A DNA stretch of 45,025 nucleotides from Bacilli bacterium (GTDB lineage: Bacteria; Bacillota_I; Bacilli_A; RF39; UBA660), in contig JAFRZY010000003.1 of NCBI GenBank assembly GCA_017442305.1, forward strand, positions 1 through 45,025, written 5' to 3'. A program made the position numbers and the translations under genes. The notes beneath the pieces were generated by a model that saw only the letters and a list, made by a program, of their open reading frames with translations, did not search any database and was not told the DNA's origin. Below are positions 38,770-45,025 of the stretch, piece after piece. The first letter of the stretch is position 1. Each line of letters begins with the position of its first letter.

Positions 38770-41352
38770 ATGAAAAAAGTAATTCTTGTTGATGGCAATA
38801 ATTTAGTTTTTAGAAGTTATTATGCAACCGCTTATAGTGGTAATATAATGAAAAACTCTAAAGGCTTTCCGACTAATGCATTATATGGTTTTATTTCAAT
38901 GATGAATAAAATTTTAACAGAAGAAAAACCAGAATACATTGCAGTAGCATTTGATATTGGTAAAAACTTTAGAAGAGAAAAATATGACTTTTACAAAGCA
39001 GGTAGAATGGAAACGCCAACTGAATTAAAACAACAAATGCCAGTTGCTAAAGAAATTTTAGAAGCAATGGGCATTAAATATTTAGAACTTGAACCTTACG
39101 AAGCAGACGATATTATCGGAACGCTTGCACGCATGGCTGAAGAAGATCCGGGTTATGATGCAACTATCATATCAAGTGACCGAGATTTATTACAGTTAAT
39201 ATCTAATCAAGTAGATGTAAAATTATTAAAATCAAAAGATTACATAAAATATAACCCAGAAACATTTTATGAAGACTATGGTATAGAACCAATTAAAATA
39301 ATTGATTTAAAAGCTTTATCCGGAGATGTTTCGGATAACATCCCGGGAGTTAAAGGTGTAGGAGAAAAGACCGCTATTAAGCTTTTACAAGAATATGGTT
39401 CGTTAGAGGGAATTTACGAAAACATTTTAAGTATTCCGGGTAAATTAAAAGAAAAATTAACAAGTGACAAAGATAATGCTTTTATGAGTAAAGAGATTGC
39501 TACTATTTATAAAGAAGTGCCATTAAACATAGTTGATTTTGAACAAATAAAATATAATGGAGTAGATGAAGAAAAATTAAGTAAAATATATGAAGAGTTA
39601 GAGTTTTTCTCGTTACTTAAGACATTTAATAAAGAAGAATCTAAACCTATTGAAAATAATTATAAAACTATTATAAATATTAGTGAATTAGTTTTAGAAA
39701 ACGAGTGTGCTTTTTATCTTGAATTAGATAACGAAAACTATCATATAGGAAACGTTATTGGTATGTCTATTAGTGATTCTACTAATTCTTATTATATAAA
39801 TAAAGATTTAATCCCAAGTGTCATACCATTGTTACAGGATAAAGTATTATATACGTATGATGTAAAGAAAAATATTGTGGCGTTAAACAAATTAAAATGT
39901 ACTATTCCGGAAGTTAACTTCGATTTAATGGTTGCGGCATATCTTCTTGAACAAAATATAAAAGAAGATATCTCTTATGTAATGCTACCTCACGGTTATT
40001 CAGTAGATTTTTGGGATATAAATAAAAAAAGAAAATTTGTAGTAGACGAAAAATATAAAAGTGATATGTGTCTAAAAAGTAAATATATATTTGATAAAAG
40101 AAAAGATTATGTTAAATCATTAAAACTAGAAAATATGTATGATCTTTATACTTCTATTGAAATGCCTCTAGCTAGTGTTTTAGCTAGTATGGAAATCGCA
40201 GGCATTAAAGTGAATAGAGATACGTTATATAATATGCGCGATGAAGTTAAAGCAAAATTAGATATTATGACTCACAGCATTTATAACTTGGCTGGTTGTG
40301 AATTTAATATCAATAGTCCGAAACAGCTAGGAGAAATACTTTTTGAAAAATTAGGATTACCTGCTAAGAAGACTAATAAATCTGGTAGTTATAAAACTGA
40401 TGCTCAGACATTACATAAGTTGCTAGATGCTCATCCAATTATTGAAAAATTGCTAGATTATCGGAATCTTGCTAAACTATATTCTACATATTTAGAAGGT
40501 TTAGATGCATACATTCGAGAAGATGATAAAATCCATACCATTTATAAGCAAACTTTAACACGTACCGGAAGACTATCATCTGTTGAACCAAATCTTCAAA
40601 ATATTCCAGTTAGACAAGAAGACGGTAGAAAAATAAGAAAAGCATTTGTGCCAACTAATGATTTATTATTAAGTATGGATTATTCCCAAATAGAACTTCG
40701 AATACTAGCACATATTTCCGGTAGCGAAGAGTTAATTAACGCTTTTTGCAATGGGCAAGATATCCATACCAAAGTAGCGGCTGATATCCACGGAATAACG
40801 GAAGAAGAAGTTACAAAGAAAATGCGTTCAACAGCTAAAGCAGTAATATTTGGTATAGTTTATGGTATTAGTGGTTTTGGTCTAGGAGAGAATTTAGAAA
40901 TTAATCCGAAAGAAGCAAAAGAGTTTATTGATAAATATTATGAACTTTATCCAGGTGTTAAAAGATACATGGATAACATTGTAAAAGAGGCATATGAAGA
41001 AGGATGCGTTAGAACTTTATTTAACCGTAAACGTACTATTGATGAATTACAAAACAAGAACTTTATGATAAGAAGTCAAGGGGAAAGAATAGCCCTTAAT
41101 ACACCGATTCAAGGAACAAGTGCAGATATAATAAAAAAAGCAATGGTGGAAGTTCATAAAGCTTTTAAAGAAAACGACATAAAAAGTAAGATGATACTTC
41201 AAGTACATGATGAACTTATTTTTGATGTATTAGAAAGCGAAAAAGAAAGAATTGTTGAAATAGTTAAAAATATTATGGAAAATACTATAAAAATTTCTGT
41301 TCCGCTTAAAGTTAGTGCTGACTTTGGGCGTGATTGGTATGAAGCAAAGTAG
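38770..41352 (+). CDS. polA: DNA polymerase I
   Basis: An A-family polymerase for primer removal and repair synthesis, 860 residues. The N-terminal 5' nuclease (1-290) has LVDGNNLVFRSYYA, YEADDIIG and SSDRDLLQL. The middle domain is the 3'-5' exonuclease fold, but its first motif reads FYLELDN instead of DTET, so proofreading is probably lost, as in Bacillus. The polymerase domain has DYSQIELRILAHISG (motif A), the RSTAKAVIFGIVYG O-helix (motif B) and LQVHDELIFD (motif C). AGGTGAT precedes the ATG. mutM follows at seven bases, forming a repair operon. Confidence 0.97.
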   Translation: MKKVILVDGNNLVFRSYYATAYSGNIMKNSKGFPTNALYGFISMMNKILTEEKPEYIAVAFDIGKNFRREKYDFYKAGRMETPTELKQQMPVAKEILEAMGIKYLELEPYEADDIIGTLARMAEEDPGYDATIISSDRDLLQLISNQVDVKLLKSKDYIKYNPETFYEDYGIEPIKIIDLKALSGDVSDNIPGVKGVGEKTAIKLLQEYGSLEGIYENILSIPGKLKEKLTSDKDNAFMSKEIATIYKEVPLNIVDFEQIKYNGVDEEKLSKIYEELEFFSLLKTFNKEESKPIENNYKTIINISELVLENECAFYLELDNENYHIGNVIGMSISDSTNSYYINKDLIPSVIPLLQDKVLYTYDVKKNIVALNKLKCTIPEVNFDLMVAAYLLEQNIKEDISYVMLPHGYSVDFWDINKKRKFVVDEKYKSDMCLKSKYIFDKRKDYVKSLKLENMYDLYTSIEMPLASVLASMEIAGIKVNRDTLYNMRDEVKAKLDIMTHSIYNLAGCEFNINSPKQLGEILFEKLGLPAKKTNKSGSYKTDAQTLHKLLDAHPIIEKLLDYRNLAKLYSTYLEGLDAYIREDDKIHTIYKQTLTRTGRLSSVEPNLQNIPVRQEDGRKIRKAFVPTNDLLLSMDYSQIELRILAHISGSEELINAFCNGQDIHTKVAADIHGITEEEVTKKMRSTAKAVIFGIVYGISGFGLGENLEINPKEAKEFIDKYYELYPGVKRYMDNIVKEAYEEGCVRTLFNRKRTIDELQNKNFMIRSQGERIALNTPIQGTSADIIKKAMVEVHKAFKENDIKSKMILQVHDELIFDVLESEKERIVEIVKNIMENTIKISVPLKVSADFGRDWYEAK

Positions 41353-41359
41353 GTGAATT

Positions 41360-42178
41360 ATGCCAGAGATAGCAGAAGTAGAAACAGTTAGAAATACTTT
41401 AAAAGAAAAAATATTAAATAAAAAAATTAAAGATGTAAATATTATATATTCTAAGATGATTGAATCAAATATAGAAGACTTTAAAACTATTTTGAAAAAC
41501 AATAGCTTTAAGGATATAAAAAGAATAGGAAAATGGCTAATCTTTGATTTAGGTAACCACTATTTATTAAGTCATTTAAGAATGGAAGGCAAATACTTTA
41601 TTAAAGGTGTAAATGAAAAAATCGAAAAACATGAACATATAATATTTACCTTTGAAGATAATACAGATTTGAGATATCATGATACGCGTAAGTTTGGACG
41701 AATGAATTTAATAAAAAAAGAAGATTTGTTAAATACTGAAGCCATAAAAAAACAAGGTTATGAACCTTTTGATAGCAAACTAACTAGCGCGTATTTATTA
41801 GAAAAATTTAAAAATAAAAAAATACCTATGAAAACCCTTTTACTAGATCAAACAATAATTAGTGGTTTAGGTAATATTTATGCAGATGAAGTATTATTTG
41901 CAGCTAAAATTAATCCTTTAAAAAAAGGGGAAGAAGTATCAGAAGATGAATGTACTAGAATTATTACTTCTTCCAAAGAAATAATAGAAGAAGCAATAAA
42001 GCTAGGTGGAACAACAATAAAAAGTTATACCTCTTCTTTAGGGGTTACTGGCAGATTTCAACAAAAATTAAAGGCACATAAAAAAGAAGGAGCACCATGT
42101 AGTAATTGTGGTAAACCGATTGTTAGAATAAAAGTAGGAGGTCGTTCTACTTACTATTGTGAAAATTGTCAAAAATAA
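41360..42178 (+). CDS. mutM: Formamidopyrimidine-DNA glycosylase
   Basis: A bifunctional glycosylase/AP lyase that removes oxidised purines such as 8-oxoguanine. The N-terminus MPEIAEVETVR keeps the catalytic Pro2 and Glu3 after Met removal. The helix-two-turn-helix segment reads SGLGNIYADEVLFAAKI, and the zinc finger uses Cys247, Cys250, Cys267 and Cys270. Length (272) is normal. GTGAATT is a weak ribosome binding site, and the gene starts seven bases after polA, so coupling is likely. In Bacillus the order polA-mutM continues with coaE, which is absent here. Confidence 0.96.
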   Translation: MPEIAEVETVRNTLKEKILNKKIKDVNIIYSKMIESNIEDFKTILKNNSFKDIKRIGKWLIFDLGNHYLLSHLRMEGKYFIKGVNEKIEKHEHIIFTFEDNTDLRYHDTRKFGRMNLIKKEDLLNTEAIKKQGYEPFDSKLTSAYLLEKFKNKKIPMKTLLLDQTIISGLGNIYADEVLFAAKINPLKKGEEVSEDECTRIITSSKEIIEEAIKLGGTTIKSYTSSLGVTGRFQQKLKAHKKEGAPCSNCGKPIVRIKVGGRSTYYCENCQK

Positions 42179-42221
42179 AAAGAAATAAATTAATCTATAT
42201 AGATTGGTTTATTTCTTTTTT
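42177..42221. terminator. Bidirectional terminator between mutM and tmcAL
   Basis: AAAAAGAAATAAA and TTTATTTCTTTTT form a long stem whose upper part continues with AATC/GATT. It has an A run on one side and a T run on the other. The tmcAL stop lies in the stem. Confidence 0.8.
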
Positions 42222-43308
42222 CATATTCTAAAACATCTTCATCTGTTAACATACTATATACCTCAGCAGCTCTTATTTCATATTTATAAATAAGTGAATT
42301 ATAATCAGTTCCTAATGTTCCTTTTAAATCTTTGCGATGTTTGTTTAAAAAGTTTTTGCCGTTTTTAGTAAAACCTAAGACTTTAATATAATCTAAATTT
42401 TTATTATAATTATCTTCCTTAGTAAAGCCGATTAAGATATGCATTAACATTCTTTTAATTTTATTATATGTATACCTTTTTGTTTTAATATTATCGATTA
42501 ATTCATCTATTGAAGTAGCTTTGCTAATAGCTTCAATAAGACGATTTTCAATCCCTTCATCAACCGTAACATATTTACTTAAATTATCATCAGTTAATAT
42601 TCGATATTTTAAAAGTTCAAAAAGTTTATCATAATTGATTGTTCCAACATTAGCATCAACTTTAGCAGGAACATATTTGGAAATATCTTCACCGTTTTTC
42701 AGTCTTTTTCTAATGTTTGAAGCGCTAACTATTTCTGAATCTAATTCTGTATCATTAAAATCATTTGTTCTTTTAATAGTATGTGGTGTTATATCAAATC
42801 CGTGATTTAATATAGCTTTAATATAAGAGATACCTAATAAATCATTGGGGTTAAATATATTTTTCTTCATATCTAATCCTTTAGCCATAGCAGTAGGGTA
42901 ATTCAGTCCTTTGTCAATTAGACTTTTAACTTTAGATTGATAATCTTTATTATTTATTTGAATATCTGCAGCTTTTTTTAATAGTTTTATATTATCTGTT
43001 TCACTGCCAAAAACAATATCTGTTACTTTAAGTCTTTCTAAAAGACAAATCGCAGCATCAGCAAAAGTATCTGCACTTTGTGAACCGTATATAAATGGTA
43101 ACTCAAGAACTATATCAACACCGTTTTCTAAGGCAATTTTAGTTTTTGATTCTTTAGATAAACACGATATATCACCACGTTCTAAAAAATAACCATTTAA
43201 AACTAAAATAATAGGTCTTTCAGGAAACATTTCTTTTACCTTATCTATATGATATTTGTGTCCATTATGAAATGGATTATACTCTGCAATTATTCCGACC
43301 GCGTTCAT
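42190..43308 (-). CDS. tmcAL: tRNA(Met) cytidine acetate ligase TmcAL (YlbM)
   Basis: A 372-residue enzyme that uses acetate and ATP to acetylate C34 of elongator tRNA-Met. The nucleotidyltransferase-like core begins with GIIAEYNPFHNGHKYHI (HxGH-type site at 14-17). It goes on with VLNGYFLERGDISCLSK, VLELPFIYGSQSADTFADAA and GSETDN. SASNIRKRL is the second nucleotide-binding segment. AGGTGAT precedes the ATG on the reverse strand. In Bacillus ylbM lies next to ylbN-rpmF; here the second toxin/antisense module separates the two. Confidence 0.93.
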   Translation of the reverse strand: MNAVGIIAEYNPFHNGHKYHIDKVKEMFPERPIILVLNGYFLERGDISCLSKESKTKIALENGVDIVLELPFIYGSQSADTFADAAICLLERLKVTDIVFGSETDNIKLLKKAADIQINNKDYQSKVKSLIDKGLNYPTAMAKGLDMKKNIFNPNDLLGISYIKAILNHGFDITPHTIKRTNDFNDTELDSEIVSASNIRKRLKNGEDISKYVPAKVDANVGTINYDKLFELLKYRILTDDNLSKYVTVDEGIENRLIEAISKATSIDELIDNIKTKRYTYNKIKRMLMHILIGFTKEDNYNKNLDYIKVLGFTKNGKNFLNKHRKDLKGTLGTDYNSLIYKYEIRAAEVYSMLTDEDVLEYEKRNKPIYID

Positions 43309-43455
43309 AAAATCACCTATACTTAATATATCATAATAAAAAAAATTTCACAATTTTAGAAATTTTGAAATGTAAACATAATTAAAATATTTTTTTGATT
43401 AAATAGATTTCGATTTTCAGTAAATTTATTAGTTAAAAACATCCAAAATTGTAAT

Positions 43456-43484
43456 TTGCAACAAAGTTTTAAGTTTGATATACT
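43456..43484 (+). promoter_or_regulatory. Toxin mRNA promoter, copy B
   Basis: TTGCAA and TATACT are 17 bases apart with TGA before the -10. The stretch from the tmcAL start to here is about 150 AT-rich bases in which I see no gene. Confidence 0.75.
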
Positions 43485-43504
43485 GCGCTTTGGAACATTC
43501 AAGA

Positions 43505-43543
43505 GTTGGGTGATTGCCAAATTTCCTCAAAGGAAGGAGGCGA
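43505..43543 (+). other. Structured leader of toxin mRNA, copy B
   Basis: GTTGGGTGATTGCC (43505-43518) can pair with GGCAACACCCAAC in the 3' UTR (43674-43686), leaving one bulged A. A local hairpin pairs GCC and TTCC with GGAA and GGC and holds the ribosome binding site AGGAGG (43535-43540). Compared with copy A, both arms have changed together. Confidence 0.65.
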
Positions 43544-43547
43544 TAAA

Positions 43548-43631
43548 ATGAACAAGAAAGATTTCTTAATAATATCTTTAGTAATTCTTATCTTCCTATT
43601 AGTATTATTACTATTTATAGTTTTAATGTGA
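43548..43631 (+). CDS. Small hydrophobic peptide, probable type I toxin, copy B
   Basis: A 27-residue peptide, MNKKDFLIISLVILIFLLVL and then LLFIVLM. The N-terminal 13 residues equal those of copy A, while many codons differ silently (GACTTT against GATTTC, TTAATC against TTAATA), which points to selection for the peptide. The whole middle is one membrane helix. It ends with TGA. It lacks the basic C-terminal residue of copy A. Promoter, leader, antisense RNA and terminators stand in the same order as in copy A. The toxin role is inferred from size, hydrophobicity and arrangement. Confidence 0.75.
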   Translation: MNKKDFLIISLVILIFLLVLLLFIVLM

Positions 43632-43664
43632 AAAGAAAAACACCTAACTAGCTCTAGTTAGGTT
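43631..43664 (-). terminator. Antisense RNA terminator, copy B
   Basis: ACCTAACTAG and CTAGTTAGGT form a near-continuous palindrome. On the reverse strand GTTTTTCTTTT follows, directly after the toxin stop codon. Confidence 0.75.
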
Positions 43665-43733
43665 AACCAATATGGCAACACCCAACCAGCGAAAATTGAG
43701 TGTTCCTTTTTATTTTATGCCAAAACTTTTGAC
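43632..43733 (-). ncRNA. Antisense RNA, probable antitoxin, copy B
   Basis: A predicted RNA of about 100 bases on the reverse strand, from the promoter at 43740-43768 to the hairpin at 43631-43664. It covers the whole toxin 3' UTR. It contains GTTGGGTGTTGCC, nearly the same as the toxin leader element, so it can both pair with the toxin 3' UTR and imitate the leader. It is matched to its own toxin mRNA; several differences from copy A would weaken cross-pairing. Confidence 0.7.
43677..43717 (+). terminator. Toxin mRNA terminator, copy B
   Basis: AACACCCAA and TTGAGTGTT pair with one mismatch around a loop, followed by a T-rich run. The string TTCCTTTTTATTTTATG is identical in copy A. Confidence 0.6.
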
Positions 43734-43739
43734 ATATTC

Positions 43740-43768
43740 AATATAGCATAAATTGCATATTGTTTCAA
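43740..43768 (-). promoter_or_regulatory. Antisense RNA promoter, copy B
   Basis: On the reverse strand TTGAAA and TATATT are 17 bases apart, at the same place relative to the toxin as in copy A. Confidence 0.7.
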
Positions 43769-43781
43769 CTTTTAGTATAAT
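43753..43781 (+). promoter_or_regulatory. ylbN promoter, overlapping the antisense promoter
   Basis: TTGCAT and TATAAT are 17 bases apart. The box pair interleaves with the divergent antisense promoter, so the two polymerases should compete. Confidence 0.7.
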
Positions 43782-43798
43782 TAATATGGTGATTAATT

Positions 43799-44263
43799 AT
43801 GGTTTTAGATATTAATAAAGTTTATGCATCTGATATTAATATAGATGAACTGATTTCCTATGAAGAAGATTTTTATAATAAATCTACTATAAAAAAATTA
43901 GATGAAGTAAAAGTAACTGGTAAACTTTCGATGAATAGTTTAGATGAGTTATGTATAGTACTTAATATAACTGGAAATATGTATCTTAGTGATGCGATTA
44001 CTTTAGAATTAGTAAAATATCCATTTAACATAGATATAGAAGAAACAATAGATAATAATGATGAATATTTTTGTGTTGAAAATAATAAAATGGATTTAAA
44101 AGAATTCGTTTGGAAAAATATCGTATTAGAAATCCCCATAAGAGTTTCGAAAGAATCTAAAGATGTACAGCTTGAGGGAGAAGGCTGGAGTCTTAACAAA
44201 GAAAACGAAGAAGAAAACGCTTTTGCTAAATTAAATGAATTATTTGAAAAAGATGAAAAATAG
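43799..44263 (+). CDS. ylbN: YceD/DUF177 family protein (YlbN)
   Basis: A 154-residue acidic protein of the DUF177 (YceD) family. The beta-rich core has KVTGKLSMNSLDELCIVLNITGN and LELVKYPFNIDIEE, followed by the conserved acidic NDEYFCVENNKMDLKEFVWKNIVLEIPIR. The two Cys pairs of many members are missing. The family lies before rpmF in most bacteria, as here, and has been linked to rRNA accumulation. GGTGAT precedes the ATG. About 150 bases separate it from rpmF. Confidence 0.88.
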   Translation: MVLDINKVYASDINIDELISYEEDFYNKSTIKKLDEVKVTGKLSMNSLDELCIVLNITGNMYLSDAITLELVKYPFNIDIEETIDNNDEYFCVENNKMDLKEFVWKNIVLEIPIRVSKESKDVQLEGEGWSLNKENEEENAFAKLNELFEKDEK

Positions 44264-44294
44264 CAAAAAAGGCTTGCTATTTTAAGGGTTTTAT

Positions 44295-44395
44295 GGGAAA
44301 ATATTGTACTAGAGGTTCCCAGAACGTATATAAGAATAGAAATGCGGTTGGCAACTTTAAGAAAATATTAAAGAAATCCATGATTACATAATCAT
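44295..44395 (+). other. Possible structured leader before rpmF
   Basis: The gap between ylbN and rpmF holds three small hairpins: GGGAA/TTCCC, CTTTAA/TTAAAG and ATGATTA/TAATCAT, the last just before AAGGAAGGAG. The ylbN stop lies in a further stem (AAATAGCAA/TTGCTATTT) with a poor T run. I see no reading frame with a ribosome binding site. It may be an untranslated leader, but I cannot assign it. Confidence 0.35.
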
Positions 44396-44413
44396 TAAGG
44401 AAGGAGTGAAAAT

Positions 44414-44599
44414 ATGGCAGTTCCTTTTAGAAGAACAAGTAAGACAAAAAAGAGAATGCGTCGTACTCATTTAAAGAAAGAAGTTGGAGCATTAACAAAA
44501 TGTTCTAAGTGTGGAGCAACTTTAAGACCACATCGTGCATGTACTAAATGTGGTAACTATAAAAATGAAGAAGTTGTTGCAGTTAAAAGCGCAGAATAA
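44414..44599 (+). CDS. rpmF: 50S ribosomal protein L32
   Basis: A 61-residue basic protein of the large subunit. The start MAVPFRRTSKTKKRMRRTH is diagnostic of L32, and the zinc form is shown by CSKCG and CTKCG (Cys30, Cys33, Cys43, Cys46). AAGGAAGGAGTG precedes the ATG. Its position after a DUF177 gene is conserved across bacteria. A terminator follows three bases after the stop, then the promoter of the truncated surface-protein gene. Confidence 0.96.
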   Translation: MAVPFRRTSKTKKRMRRTHLKKEVGALTKCSKCGATLRPHRACTKCGNYKNEEVVAVKSAE

Positions 44600-44601
44600 T
44601 T

Positions 44602-44628
44602 AAAGTGTCCGTTAGGATACTTTTTTTA
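44602..44628 (+). terminator. rpmF terminator
   Basis: AAAGTGTCC and GGATACTTT pair around GTTA with one G-U pair and are followed by a T run. Confidence 0.85.
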
Positions 44629-44650
44629 TGTAAAATAAAGATATCCACAG

Positions 44651-44677
44651 TTGACAGAAGGGGGGGGATATTATACT
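44651..44677 (+). promoter_or_regulatory. Surface protein 3 promoter with an eight-G tract in the spacer
   Basis: TTGACA and TATACT are 15 bases apart, one fewer than before copy 2, with eight G (44660-44667) in the spacer. ATATCCACA stands just upstream. The surrounding block is almost identical to 24684-24762. Confidence 0.8.
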
Positions 44678-44704
44678 AATCCTAGATAGAAAGTAGGATA
44701 GTAT

Positions 44705-44947
44705 ATGAGAAATAAAAAGATAGTTATCACAATAACAAGTATAGTAGCGGTACTCCTAGTAATAATCGGAGTAACATATGCCTATTGGTTAGTAACTAAG
44801 ACACAAACAAATGAAAATATAATTTCATCAGGGTGTTTAGATATATCATTAACTGGCGAAAAGAACGACATAACATTAACTGAGCAGTTTCCGCTAAGTG
44901 ATGAAGATGGAATGAAACTAACTTCATACGAATTAGTAATGGATTAA
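44705..44947 (+). pseudogene. Truncated surface-protein gene, paralogue 3
   Basis: An 80-residue frame that follows the surface-protein N-terminus almost residue for residue: the hydrophobic segment, TYAYWLVTKTQTN, SSGCLDISLTGEKND and the FPLSDEDGMKLT stretch. After KLTSYEL it leaves the family sequence and stops at once (VMD, then TAA), where the others continue for more than 500 residues. A good terminator stands ten bases later. Promoter and start are intact, so a short secreted or membrane peptide may still be made. It could be a deletion remnant, or a silent donor of the shared 5' end for recombination with the full copies. I favour the remnant, but the tidy terminator leaves room for a function. 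Confidence 0.65.
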
Positions 44948-44957
44948 GCAATACTAG

Positions 44958-44982
44958 ACAGCAATTTATTTGCTGTTTTTTT
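44958..44982 (+). terminator. Terminator after truncated surface-protein gene
   Basis: ACAGCAA and TTGCTGT pair around a five-base loop and are followed by seven T. The last 40 bases of the window are AT-rich, with nothing to name. Confidence 0.85.
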
Positions 44983-45025
44983 GCTGTGTAAAATTTTGTA
45001 AAATTTTTACTTTTTTTGAAAAATA

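Noticed and set aside
43309-43455. A gene or RNA between tmcAL and the toxin promoter of copy B
   Set aside because: The region is very AT-rich, with no frame behind a ribosome binding site and no strong hairpin. I see nothing that I can support.
28944-43686. The paired toxin loci as the ends of one large transposon
   Set aside because: The two copies point the same way, lie among conserved housekeeping genes, and no transposase or target duplication is seen.
1-45025. CRISPR array, rRNA operon, prophage or insertion sequence
   Set aside because: No regularly spaced repeats, rRNA segments, phage structural genes, integrase or transposase were seen on either strand.

Overview
This window looks like a chromosomal segment of a low-GC, Gram-positive-type, endospore-forming bacterium, probably an uncultivated or gut member of the Bacilli (inference). 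AT-rich coding sequence, Bacillus-type gene neighbourhoods (parE-parC, ylbD-ylbE, nfo/yqfT, rpsU-yqeY-yqfC-yqfD...ybeY-dgkA-era-yqzL-recO-glyS, ylbM/ylbN-rpmF), both DnaE and PolC replicases, a T-box riboswitch, and sporulation genes (gerE, gerM, spoIIIAH, yqfC, yqfD) all support this. TGA is used as a stop codon, so this is not the mycoplasma code. Genes are tightly packed. Many start after GGTGAT-type ribosome binding sites, and many promoters carry a TGn extended -10.

Layout. 1-1.8 kb: the 3' part of a large surface-protein gene. 1.8-6.3 kb: topoisomerase IV. 6.3-8.7 kb: ylbD, ylbE, an orphan prepilin, nfo and a YqfT-like gene. 8.7-13.5 kb: a class B penicillin-binding protein, rpmG, efp, three unknown genes and tRNA-Arg(UCU). 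13.5-15.3 kb: a reverse-strand sporulation cluster (gerM, gerE, spoIIIAH), with a sigma-K-like promoter before gerE. 15.4-18.2 kb: a bacteriocin cassette with a C39 peptidase/ABC exporter, a short membrane accessory protein and two unlisted double-glycine peptides that both carry GxxxG motifs. 18.3-19.3 kb: a short, divergent pyruvate-kinase-like protein. 19.3-24.7 kb: the rpsU to recO cluster. 24.7-26.7 kb: a second surface-protein gene. 26.7-28.8 kb: a compact glycine T-box controlling a LOG-family gene and glyS. 28.8-30.2 kb: a small-peptide toxin/antisense RNA module, a DNA-entry-type nuclease and rpmB. 30.3-42.2 kb: dnaE, polC, a YhcG-type nuclease, polA and mutM. 42.2-45 kb: ylbM, a second copy of the toxin/antisense module, ylbN, rpmF and a truncated third surface-protein gene.

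Three accessory systems stand out. First, two paralogous loci 14.5 kb apart look like a type I toxin-antitoxin family. Each has a promoter, a structured 5' leader, a 25-27 residue hydrophobic peptide, and a convergent antisense RNA with its own promoter and terminator overlapping the toxin 3' UTR; paired changes between the copies preserve the 5'-3' and leader base pairing. Second, the surface-protein family has near-identical promoters with an eight-G tract between the -35 and -10 boxes, an arrangement expected for phase variation. Third, the two-peptide bacteriocin cassette shares an upstream motif with the YhcG-type nuclease gene 22 kb away. The rest is mostly housekeeping: replication, repair, translation, wall synthesis and sporulation.
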